NCBI GenBank assembly: GCA_034509735.1
Contig: JACGWO010000003.1
Location: 6,014,001 to 6,078,000 of the forward strand
Direction of reading: 5' to 3'
DNA from: Sesamum alatum
Taxonomy: Eukaryota; Streptophyta; Magnoliopsida; Lamiales; Pedaliaceae
Length of the DNA: 64,000 nt
The position numbers were made by a program, and so were the translations under genes. Shown here one piece after another: positions 10,918 to 22,189 of this stretch. The stretch's first letter is position 1. The number at the start of each line of letters is the position of its first letter. The notes under the pieces were generated by a model. The model made no database searches, had not been told where the DNA came from, and saw only the letters and a program-made list of their open reading frames with translations.

Positions 10918-12821
10918 TGTTAGAATAGGTGACCAGAAAGCCAATAGGTTTGGCGATTTGTAACCTATCTGACAACTTGATGTGAATGTAATATTATTAT
11001 GTGATGAATAAGATGAGTGTTCGTCACCAATGGTACCTTCTTTGTTGCGCTCATCTTACATTTGTTAATATGATTGGTTTTCCCCGGTTCCGATAGTACG
11101 GGAGTAATCCTCAGACTTGAGGAATCATGGCAGTCACGTGCACAGGACGGCTGTATCTTGGATCTGGCGAGAGGTGATCATTCTGTAAGATGATCATTAT
11201 AAGCCTTGTCCAGTGCAGTCAGAATGTGTAGCGAGGACGGTGGATTCCAAGAAGAGGATCCGTCCCCTGTCAGTATATGACAGAGGTATCTCCTATGCAC
11301 TCGGAGACACGTAATGCTGTTTGAAGCTGTGGCCACAGTGGTTGGTCGAACAGGGAATGGTTTCCTGTGTCGATGCAATGAAGCATACGTAGTCTCGAGT
11401 ATTAAGCATAGATGCCTAGTCAAGGATGGGAACCGACGCCCAATTCCATACCCTAGACTAAGGCCGGGAGACGGTAGACGGAAGGATCGTACCCGTACGG
11501 AATCGGCGCCTAAATGTTCATGCCAATTCACCTAGTCTCTAGTGCCATGGACCGTTGCTAGACGGCCACCCATGGTAACGGGCCCTTGTGGAACACGGGC
11601 CCAAGTCTAGCTGAGGGTGAACCTAAAGGGTCACACACAAATCACCGAGGAGGTTGAGAGATCAACTTGGAGTCAATCTCGAAGGATAAAATAAGTAATT
11701 GGATTACTTAAGGGAAAGTCCATTGGATGGACGGGCCGATATTGTATCGGGCTTTCATTTAATCGGTAAATTGGATTTTCGATTAAATATGGAAAGTTGA
11801 GATGTTGAGACGTTGGATCTTTTAATTGGATTAAAAGATCAACGGGAATAATTTAAGTGGACATTAAATTGGATTTAATATTGGGTTCGTCGTAATTGGA
11901 TTACGATAAAACCCGGGCCGTTAAATTATACCCGAGAGGAGAAATAATTCCTAATTTGGAATAGGAAGAAGTTGGACTTCTTCCCTTAATTAAACATAGC
12001 CGACATGCTCCCTTGGAGGAAGCAAAATTAGCCATGTTGCATGCTAGGTGGTATGTTGACTTGTCTCTTTTGGAAAGAGACAAATCAACTCCAATCAAGC
12101 TCTTCCCTTTTGGTATGATTTGATCATACCATAAATTTTGGTAGGCTTGATTGAAGAATTGATGGTGATTGATTGGAATGAATCTAGACATCCTTGGATG
12201 AACCTAGACACATTCCAATAATCACATTAATTATGTATATATATTAGAATATACAACACCTAGCATAAGTGATTCATTATTCATCTTTTTCTAGGAAAAA
12301 GAGAAGACAAAAATCCTCTCCTCTCTCTCAATTTTCGTGCTCCCTCCCTCTCTTACACTTGTGTTCTTCACTTGATTTTGAATCAAGAAAAAGAACAAAG
12401 TAAGTTTAAGAGAACACTAATTCATAGTGTTCTTCTCTAAAACCGATTCCTTCCTAAACCCGTTCTTTTCTAGCAAGAAGAACGTGTGTTTCTTCCGGTG
12501 TGGTGTGGATCACCTTTGGAGAATCCATACGTTTGGATTTCGTGAGCATTCCGGAGAAGGAACAACGCTAGTAGCCGGGAGCATACGCTAAACAATCAAA
12601 GGTAACGGTTTATTACGCTTTGATTGATTCCATTTATATATCTATGCCCTATGTGTTTAAATATATGTTTTAATATTTACACATCCTACATCGAACGCCC
12701 GGTTGAGCACCCAAGGGTACACCCCTTGGGATTCGCGTATTTTGAATTTTATTTAAATTTACGCACTTTCTCGCCTTTCTCGCTTCCGCTCGCGCTCCCG
12801 GGCAGATCCGCTTGTCCTTCA
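10918..12821 (+). repeat. Copia-A LTR 1, with a 328-bp deletion
   Basis: It starts TGTTAGAATAGGTGACC and ends CCTTCA before a primer-binding site. At 1904 bp it is about 328 bp shorter than the middle LTR, owing to a deletion near 11068 at a short 'ttaatatg'-like junction. The remainder is nearly identical to 18185-20416. It keeps the CTGTGGCCACAG palindrome (11327-11338), a TATA-like run (12236-12246) and a CT-rich 5' UTR (about 12314-12362). Confidence 0.92.
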
Positions 12822-14596
12822 AGTGGTATCAGAGCCCGGTTCGATGTAAGGGGCACAGATCTATGTGTTTGGCATGATCTACTTGCTTTTAAATGGCTTT
12901 ATTGGCATGTTAGATTACATAAATATGTGAATAATATGATGATTCAATTGTTTGGATTTAATGGACTTTTGGCATGCTTAATTTTGTTAGATTGGATCTA
13001 AAATTGCATGCTTATTTTCAGAATAATATTAATTTTATTGTGCTGAAACAGTTTTTGAAAAAATAAAAAATAAAAATTTGGTCGGGCCGGCAGTGGCCGC
13101 GCGCAGGCAGGCGCCTGCGCGCGCGCCATGCGCGCGGACGCTGCGCACAGCCGGCCAGCACAACGGCTGGGCCGTTTTGTGCCGTTTTTCGACTTTTTTC
13201 CGGAAAATTCGATTTTCTGTATTTTCTGCACAATATTCTGAAAATATATTAATTTTGCATTTTTGATTTTGGGATAATTGGATTATTCCTTGAATTAAAT
13301 TTGCTTAATTAATTTGTGATTAATACATGCATTGGATGCATTGTTTAAAATGTCCATTAAATTTAAAATTTGAATTTTGCATATTATTTGTATATTTATG
13401 GTTTTGTGATGTTGGACATCACTTGGATATTTGGAATATCCATTGGTTATTTATGCATGATTATTTGGAATAATTATGTTATGTGAGTTGATGGAATCAA
13501 CATGGGATGATCACAAGAGCCCTAGACCTTGTGTATGGATGAATGTATGATCATTTATTTTCTGTTGGGTGGGGCCTGCGTGCCTCTTGTTTTTGGGACT
13601 ATCATCTCCCGTATTTTCAGCCTCATGATGTTAAGGCTTGTTTTCCTTATTACCAATGTATTACTTAAAGTTGTAATGAGAGTAGAAAGGATTGGTGAGG
13701 TTTCAATTTTAACAAGCAATTGGAGTCGGAGACCCCAAGGAGGAGCATCAAGGCGTGCAACAAGTGCACTACAAGGCCCATTGGAATGACAATGGGTATA
13801 TTACTATTGTAATAATTTAGGACCACCCTAGACAGACCATAGACTCACTGCGGGCTCAGTGGGTCGCATAGGTTGGGCTTGTGATCATCCTAACAGGGGT
13901 ATGCTATGTTTTCTGCATGCGGCGTATTTATTTATCGCTTTAAATATTGGATATTTATGCATGCTAAAACACAATAATGTGATGAGGTCTCGGTCATATA
14001 CAAACTCTCATTTGGTTGGACCAAATTAAATATTAGGCCCAGAACGGACTTGGATCAAAATGGTATTTTGGTCTGTCCGAGCCTTCCATCCACAGCAATG
14101 TGGTGAGGAAGCTACCACTACCCAAGTGTGGTCTCACGAGTCGTGGCACACTTGGACTAGGGGAAAGCTGCACTATTGTTGTGAACAAAAAAGACTGCGC
14201 TCGTTGTTTCCCTGTCTCACGAGTCGTGGGGGGCGACAGTTTGAGGCATGATTTGGTTGATGGGTCGGGCCTAACACTGAGTAACATGGTTCGCTTGGAG
14301 TCCTCGGAACCATGCGAATAGGTGAGGCAAAATATCTTGGGAATCTCATTGGATGAGAATGATATTGGATATCTCCCACGAGGTCTTCTTCATGTGAATC
14401 GTAAAAGCGGGGCATGGAGATTACGCTTGTGGATCCCAAGCCCACTAGGAAATGGTTTCCCGAAACTCCGCTTGAGAGTGGCGGACTTTCGTATAAATAG
14501 TGGGAGGGTTAAAGACTAAAAGACCAAGTCTTCAACTTGAACAATAATATTACCATCATCTGCTAATTTCTGCTTTACATTTTCATTAATGTAGAT
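12822..14596 (+). other. Copia-A leader with primer-binding site
   Basis: Non-coding region between LTR and gag. TGGTATCAGAGC, the tRNA-Met primer-binding site, is at 12824-12835. A short GC-rich patch lies at 13080-13160. The region contains several ATG triplets but no long frame. A strong hairpin is at 14122-14155. Just before gag the sequence is pyrimidine-rich and ends 'aatgtag', resembling a splice acceptor. Confidence 0.85.
14122..14155 (+). promoter_or_regulatory. Leader RNA hairpin with palindromic loop
   Basis: The 9-bp perfect stem CCAAGTGTG / CACACTTGG encloses the 16-nt loop GTCTCACGAGTCGTGG, whose CACGA and TCGTG are complementary. The loop sequence recurs at 14214-14229. B-family leaders have the same loop on a different but still paired stem (28063-28098, 35381-35416). 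I infer a genomic RNA dimerisation or packaging element; no experiment is available. Confidence 0.65.
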
Positions 14597-17500
14597 ATGT
14601 CTAAGAACCCGTTAACCATGATTCTTGAGACTAACAAATTCAACGGAACGAACTACTCGGACTGGCTGAGAAACCTGAGGATTGTCCTCGGTTTCGAGAA
14701 CCAAGGCTACGTCTTGGACGAGCCGCCACCGAGCGTTTTACCGGAGGGGTCCATGCCTGAAGAACGTTTGACGTTCGAGAAATGGCATGAGGACAACCGG
14801 AAAGTACGCAGTATCATACTGGCTTCAATGTCTAACGACATCCAGAAGCAGTATGAGAGGCTGGACAACGTCTCCGCCATAATGCTCCGCATGAACGAGG
14901 TTTATGCGGTTCCGGATAGGCATATTAGATATGCCGCCACAAAAGCATTCTTTGGCACCAAACTCGCTGAAGGAGCGTCTGTACAGAGTCATGGGGTCAA
15001 GATGCTCTCCCTAGTGGAGAAACTCGAGGACCTTAAAGCTGGGCTTAACAATGACACGTACATTGACGTAATCCTCCAGTCGCTTCCTCCATCCTATGAC
15101 CCGTTTGTTGTAAACTACAACATGAATGGACTTGAGAAATCTATTCATGAGTTGATCAACATGCTAGTCCAATACGAGGCAACGACCCACAAGTCGGCGC
15201 CGGCAGTATTGATAGGAGAGGCTTCGACCTCCAAGGTGAATGGCAAGAGGGCCGGACCCTGGAAGAGGAAGAAGGGCAAAGGGAAGACGGTTGCGGCCCC
15301 TGCTCGCGCTCCGGGCGTCCCTGTTGCTCCGGTTGGACCGAGCAAAGGGAAAGGGAAGGCCCGAGGTTCTCAGCGGTCCAAGGCAAATGATGTCTGCATG
15401 CATTGCCAAGGGAAAGGGCATTGGAAGAGGGAGTGCCCACAACTCCTCTCCAACCCAGGTGTGTTTGTGGTTGAAGTTAATATGATTACTAATTCTGCTT
15501 CATGGGTATTGGATACCGAGTGTGGTGCTCACATCTGCAATGATTTGCAGGCACTGCAAAGAAGCAGAAGGCTAACCAAGGATGAGATGATCCTGAGGCT
15601 AGGCGATGGCAAGGCCGTTGCTGCGGAGGCCGTAGGATCACTAGAGTTAGCCATTAGTAGTCATGTTAGGATTGTACTGAATGACTGTTTCTATGTACCT
15701 AGCATGATTAAAAACATTGTTTCCATCCCGGTCCTTGATAAGGAGGGATATGAATTTACCATCAATAAAAACGGTTTTTTCATTATCAAAGATGGTATTT
15801 CTCATTTGCTTGGTACATTGGTCAACAGTCTGTACATACTTCAACAGTCTAATTGGATTATGACTGCAGAACACAAACGAAAACGTGATGATCATAACGC
15901 ACAGATATGGCATGCGAGGTTAGGTCATATCTCTAAAGATAGGATAAGAAGGTTGGTGGACTCAAAGAGTCTAGAAATAGACGATTTGGACAACCTACCG
16001 ACCTGTGAATCCTGTCTAAAGGGAAAGATGACCAAGAAACCCTTTGTTGGACAAAGTAAGCTGGCCAGTGGTTTGTTGGATTTGATCCATACAGATGTCT
16101 GTGGTCCACTAAATACTCAGGCTAGAGGTGGGTACTCGTACTTCATAACCTTTACCGATGATCACTCACGGTATGGTTATGTTTACCTGATGAGGTACAA
16201 GTCTGAAGCCTTTGGAAGGTTTAAGGAATACAGACTTGAAGTAGAGAACCAAACCGGTCGAAAGATCAAAGCCCTTCGGTCGGACCGAGGTGGAGAGTAT
16301 TTGAGTGGTGAGTTTACTGATTATTTAAAAGAGAATGGGATTCTCTCTCAGTGGACCCCTCTTGGAACACCGCAGCTTAATGGTGTGTCTGAAAGGAGGA
16401 ATCGGACCTTGTTGGACATGGTCCGATCCATGATGAGTTTTACCGAACTACCCCTTTCCTTCTGGGGATTCGCTCTTGAGACGGCGGCCAAAGTTTTGAA
16501 CTTGGCGCCATCTAAAAGGGTATCCCAGACGCCATATGAGATATGGCATGGCAAGCCTGCCTCCTACAAATACTTGAAAGTGTGGGGTTGCCCCGCATAT
16601 GTCAAGAGATTAGTGGGAGATAAACTGGACTCGAGGTCTAGTTTATGCAGGTTTATCGGCTATCCAAAAGAAACTGCGGGGTATTATTTCTATGATCCCT
16701 CCGAGCAAAAGGTTTTTGTCTCGCGAAACGCAGTGTTCTTGGAAAAAGGTTTTCCATCGGATAGTCGACGCGATGAGGTACTCCTTGAGGAATCAAGTGA
16801 GGTACCCCATGAGGCGGCAGTGACATTTGAGCCAGTGGTTCCCACTGATATTGTTCCAGTCCTCCGTAGGTCGGCCTGCGTATCCGATGCACCTGATAGG
16901 TATGGATTTCTGGGTCTGACCAGTCAGTTGGATAATGATCCAAAGACGTACGGAGAAGCGATGTCGGACATCGATTCGGACAAGTGGCTTGAGGCCATGA
17001 AATCCGAGATGGACTCGATGGGTACAAACAAGGTTTGGACCCCAGTACATCTACCAAAAGGGGTTAAACCCGAAGCTGGAACATACGTTTTGATGAAGTC
17101 ATACGGGGATATGATTTCATCAAGAACGAGTCCGATCCTTGTGTATACAAGAAGATCAGTGGGAGCTCAGTTACGTTTCTGGTGCTTTACGTGGATGACA
17201 TCTTGCTCATTGGGAATGATGCTAAGATGTTGGGTACCACTAAAGCTTGGTTGTCAACACAATTCTCCATGAAGGATATGGGGGAGGCATCCTACATCCT
17301 TGGCATCAAGATCTACAGGGATAGATCTAAAAGGATGTTAGGAATGGCCCAGTCCTCGTACATTGAGAAAGTCTTGAAGAGATTCAAGATGGAGAACTCA
17401 AAACGAGGATTCCTTCCTATGAGGCATGGAATTAAGTTATCCAAGAAGCAGTCTCCTAAGACTGATGAGGAGCTTAAAAGGATGTTGGACATCCCCTATG

Positions 17501-18160
17501 CTTCAGCCGTAGGTAGCATACAGTATGCTGTTCAGTGCACTAGACCTGATGTGGCTTTCGCTTTGAGCGTAACTAGCCGATATCAGTTGTGTGCCGGGAG
17601 GCACACTGGAGTGCATTCAAGACTATCCTAAAGTACCTGAAAAGGACTAAGGACATGTTCTTGATCTACGGCAGTAGAGAGTTGATACTGGAAGGCTATA
17701 GCGACGCTAGCTTCCAGTCGGATGACGATGATGCCAAGTCTCAGTATGGTTTTGTATTTAGACTAAATGGTGGCGTGGTTACTTGGAAGGGTTCCAAGCA
17801 AGCTACCACGGCGTACTCCACCATAGAGTTTTGAATACATAGCGGCTTTGGAAGCTGCTAAGGAGTGGTTTGGTTGATGAGCTACATCCAAGGGTTGGAT
17901 GTAGTACCTAGCATTGCTACGCCTGTAATTATCTTTTATGATAACAAAGGGGTGATAGCGCTAGCAAAGGAACCGAGATCTCATCACGATCCAAGCATAT
18001 TCTTAGACGCTACCATCTGCTTAGAGAGATGGATAGCAGGACTGACGTTCGGTTGGGCCGAGTCAGCTCCGCAGAAAACATAGCAGATCCACTTGCTAAG
18101 CCCATGTCGCAAGTTGCCCATACTCACCATCTGAATAAGAGGTTTGAGGCCAATGGGTGA
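14597..18160 (+). pseudogene. Copia-A gag-pol, copy 1, defective
   Basis: ATG at 14597 opens an 891-codon frame. Gag (copia-type, roughly residues 1-260) is followed by a CCHC knuckle (C267, C270, H275, C280), which binds genomic RNA. The aspartic protease site reads DTE (306-308) instead of DTG. A GAG-pre-integrase zinc region and the integrase core follow with D500, D563 and E599; the last two are spaced D-x35-E, so the catalytic triad is intact. At 17070 about 340 bp of reverse transcriptase is deleted, including the equivalent of TAFLNG, which shifts the frame. YVDD survives at 17188-17199. RNase H is broken near 17600, 17830 and 17985. It cannot make an active polyprotein. Confidence 0.92.
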
Positions 18161-18173
18161 TTGGCTTTAGGTC

Positions 18174-18184
18174 AAGTGGGAGAT
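18174..18184 (+). promoter_or_regulatory. Polypurine tract of the A element
   Basis: AAGTGGGAGAT lies directly before the LTR start at 18185. This is the plus-strand priming site and is identical in B elements (39917-39927). Confidence 0.9.
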
Positions 18185-20416
18185 TGTTAGAATAGGTGAC
18201 CAGAAAGCCAATAGGTTTGGCGATTCGTAACCTATCTGACAACTTGATGTGAATGTAATATTATTATGTGATGAATAAGATGAGTGTTCGTCACCAATGG
18301 TACCTTCTTTGTTGCACTCATCTTACATTTGTTAAAATGGTATTTAACTTATATCGCAACAAAGCCCACAGACCATGGATAACAACTCGTGCAGTTGGGC
18401 CACGCATTGGATGGTGGTCATGAAACCAACTGATTAAGAGTTGGGTCTGAATCGTTCCAAGTCGAGGACCTCGAGATAGGGCATCGAGAGTCCTATTGAG
18501 ACTTGCGTCAAGAGTCGTGTTCATTGGATGAGTGCCGTGTTTCATCGGCGACAGGCGTGGGACGCCTACACGATCTTGATGGGTTGGTCGACTGGGGTCG
18601 AGCCGACTGGACTGACTCGCGGGGATCATCATATGGAAGCCTTGGAGGCTTGGTCGGTATGATTGGTTTTCCCCGGTTCCGATAGTACGGGAGTAATCCT
18701 CAGACTTGAGGAATCATGGCAGTCACGTGCACAGGACGGCTGTATCTTGGATCTGGCGAGAGGTGATCATTCTGTAAGATGATCATTATAAGCCTTGTCC
18801 AGTGCAGTCAGAATGTGTAGCGAGGACGGTGGATTCCAAGAAGAGGATCCGTCCCCTGTCAGTATATGACAGAGGTATCTCCTATGCACTCGGAGACACG
18901 TACATGCTGTTTGAAGCTGTGGCCACAGTGGTTGGTCGAACAGGGAATGGTTTCCTGTGTCGATGCAATGAAGCATACGTAGTTCTCGAGTATTAAGCAT
19001 AGATGCCTAGTCAAGGATGGGAACCGACGCCCAATTCCATACCCTAGACTAAGGCCGGGAGACGGTAGACGGAAGGATCGTACCCGTACGAAATCGGCGC
19101 CTAAATGTTCACGCCAATTCACCTAGTCTCTAGTGCCATGGACCGTTGCTAGACGGCCACCCATGGTAACGGGCCCTTGTGGAACACGGGCCCAAGTCTA
19201 GCTGAGGGTGAACCTAAAGGGTCACACACAAATCACCGAGGAGGTTGAGAGATCAACTTGGAGTCAATCTCGAAGGATAAAATAAGTAATTGGATTACTT
19301 AAGGGAAAGTCCATTGGATGAACGGGCCGATATTGTATCGGGCTTTCATTTAATCGGTAAATTGGATTTTCGATTAAATATGAGAAGTTGAGATGTTGAG
19401 ACGTTGGATCTTTGAATTGGATTAAAAGATCAACGGGAATAATTTAAGTGGACATTAAATTGGATTTAATATTGGGTTCGTCGTAATTGGATTACGATAA
19501 AACCCGGGCCGTTAAATTATACCCGAGAGGAGAAATAATTCCTAATTTGGAATAGGAAGAAGTTGGACTTCTTCCCTTAATTAAACATAGCCGACATGCT
19601 CCCTTGGAGGAAGCAAAATCAGCCATGTTGCATGCTAGGTGGTGGTATGTTGACTTGTCTCTTTTGGAAAGAGACAAATCAACTCCAATCAAGCTCTTCC
19701 CTTTTGGTATGATTTGATCATACCATAAATTTTGGTAGGCTTGATTGAAGAATTGATGGTGATTGATTGGAATGAATCTAGACATCCTTGGATGAACCTA
19801 GACACATTCCAATAATCACATTAATTATGTATATATATTAGAATATACAACACCTAGCATAAGTGATTCATTATTCATCTTTTTCTAGGAAAAAGAGAAG
19901 ACAAAAATCCTCTCCTCTCTCTCAATTTTCGTGCTCCCTCCCTCTCTTACACTTGTGTTCTTCACTTGATTTTGAATCAAGAAAAAGAACAAAGTAAGTT
20001 TAAGAGAACACTAATTCATAGTGTTCTTCTCTAAAACCGATTCCTTCCTAAACCCGTTCTTTTCTAGAAAGAAGAACGTGTGTTTCTTCCGGTGTGGTGT
20101 GGATCACCTTTGGAGAATCCATACGTTTGGATTTCGTGAGCATTCCGGAGAAGGAACAACGCTAGTAGCCGGGAGCATACGCTAAACAATCAAAGGTAAC
20201 GGTTTATTACGCTTTGATTGATTCCATTTATATATCTATGCCCTATGTGTTTAAATATATGTTTTAATATTTACACATCCTACATCGAACGCCCGGTTGA
20301 GCACCCAAGGGTACACCCCTTGGGATTCGCGTATTTTGAATTTTTATTTAAATTTACGCACTTTCTCGCCTTTCTCGCTTCCGCTCGCGCTCCCGGGCAG
20401 ATCCGCTTGTCCTTCA
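18185..20416 (+). repeat. Copia-A LTR 2, full length
   Basis: 2232 bp from TGTTAGAATAGG to CCTTCA, preceded by a polypurine tract and followed by a primer-binding site. It therefore serves as 3' LTR of copy 1 and 5' LTR of copy 2. It keeps the segment deleted in LTR 1. A GT-rich donor-like AAAGGTAACG lies near its 3' end. Confidence 0.94.
19830..19840 (+). promoter_or_regulatory. TATA-like box of the A LTR
   Basis: TATATATATTA is followed at a suitable distance by a CT-rich stretch typical of plant transcription start regions. The same sequence is present in LTR 1 (12236-12246). The actual start site is not visible. Confidence 0.5.
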
Positions 20417-22189
20417 AGTGGTATCAGAGCCCGGTTCGATGTAAGGGGCACAGATCTATGTGTTTGGCATGATCTACTTGCTTTTAAATGGCTTTATTGG
20501 CATGTTAGATTACATAAATATGTGAATAATATGATGATTCAATTGTTTGGATTTAATGGACTTTTGGCATGCTTAATTTTGTTAGATTGGATCTAAAATT
20601 GCATGCTTATTTTCAGAATAATATTAATTTTATTGTGCTGAAACAGTTTTGAAAAAATAAAAAATAAAAATTTGGTCGGGCCGGCAGTGGCCGCGCGCAG
20701 GCAGGCGCCTGCGCGCGCGCCATGCGCGCGGACGCTGCGCACAGCCGGCCAGCACAACGGCTGGGCCGTTTTGTGCCGTTTTTCGACTTTTTCCGGAAAA
20801 TTCGATTTTCTGTATTTTCTGCACAATATTCTGAAAATATATTAATTTTGCATTTTTTGATTTTGGGATAATTGGATTATTCCTTGAATTAAATTTGCTT
20901 AATTAATTTATGATTAATACATGCATTGGATGCATTGTTTAAAATGTCCATTAAATTTAAAATTTGAATTTTGCATATTATTTGTATATTTATGGTTTTG
21001 TGATGTTGGACATCACTTGGATATTTGGAATATCCATTGGTTATTTATGCATGATTATTTGGAATAATTATGTTATGTGAGTTGATGGAATCAACATGGG
21101 ATGATCACAAGAGCCCTAGACCTTGTGTATGGATGAATGTATGATCATTTATTTTCTGTTGGGTGGGGCCTGCGTGCCTCTTGTTTTTGGGACTATCATC
21201 TCCCGTATTTTCAGCCTCATGATGTTAAGGCTTGTTTTCCTTATTACCAATGTATTACTTAAAGTTGTAATGAGAGTAGAAAGGATTGGTGAGGTTTCAA
21301 TTTTAACAAGCAATTGGAGTCGGAGACCCCAAGGAGGAGCATCAAGGCGTGCAACAAGTGCACTACAAGGCCCATTGGAATGACAATGGGTATATTACTA
21401 TTGTAATAATTTAGGACCACCCTAGACAGACCATAGACTCACTGCGGGCTCAGTGGGTCGCATAGGTTGGGCTTGTGATCATCCTAACAGGGGTATGCTA
21501 TGTTTTCTGCATGCGGCGTATTTATTTATCGCTTTAAATATTGGATATTTATGCATGCTAAAACACAATAATGTGATGAGGTCTCGGTCATATACAAACT
21601 CTCATTTGGTTGGACCAAATTAAATATTAGGCCCAGAACGGACTTGGATCAAAATGGTATTTTGGTCTGTCCGAGCCTTCCATCCACAGCAATGTGGTGA
21701 GGAAGCTACCACTACCCAAGTGTGGTCTCACGAGTCGTGGCACACTTAGACTAGGGGAAAGCTGCACTATTGTTGTGAACAAAAAGACTGCGCTCGCTGT
21801 TTCCCTGTCTCACGAGTCGTGGGGGGCGACAGTTTGAGGCATGATTTGGTTGATGGGTCGGGCCTAACACTGAGTAACATTGTTCGCTTGGAGTCCTCGG
21901 AACCATGCGAATAGGTGAGGCAAAATATCTTGGGAATCTCATTGGATGAGAATGATATTGGATATCTCCCACGAGGTCTTCTTCATGTGAATCGTAAAAG
22001 CGGGGCATGGAGATTACGCTTGTGGATCCCAAGCCCACTAGGAAATGGTTTCCCGAAACTCCATTTGAGAGTGGCGGACTTTCGTATAAATAGTGGGAGG
22101 GTTAAAGACTAAAAGACCAAGTCTTCAACTTGAACAATAATATTACCATCATCTGCTAATTTCTGCTTTACATTTTCATTAATGTAGAT
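20417..22189 (+). other. Copia-A leader, second copy
   Basis: Near-identical to 12822-14596. The primer-binding site is 20419-20430. The leader hairpin is at 21716-21749; one stem base is changed (CACACTTAG), giving a single mismatch. No coding sequence. Confidence 0.88.

Noticed and set aside
12824..12835. TGGTATCAGAGC as part of a tRNA gene
   Set aside because: Only the 3' complement is present, directly after an LTR; it is a primer-binding site.
16653..17057. Antisense frames over pol (134 codons here, others over gag-pol)
   Set aside because: Shadows of the sense coding sequence with no independent conservation.
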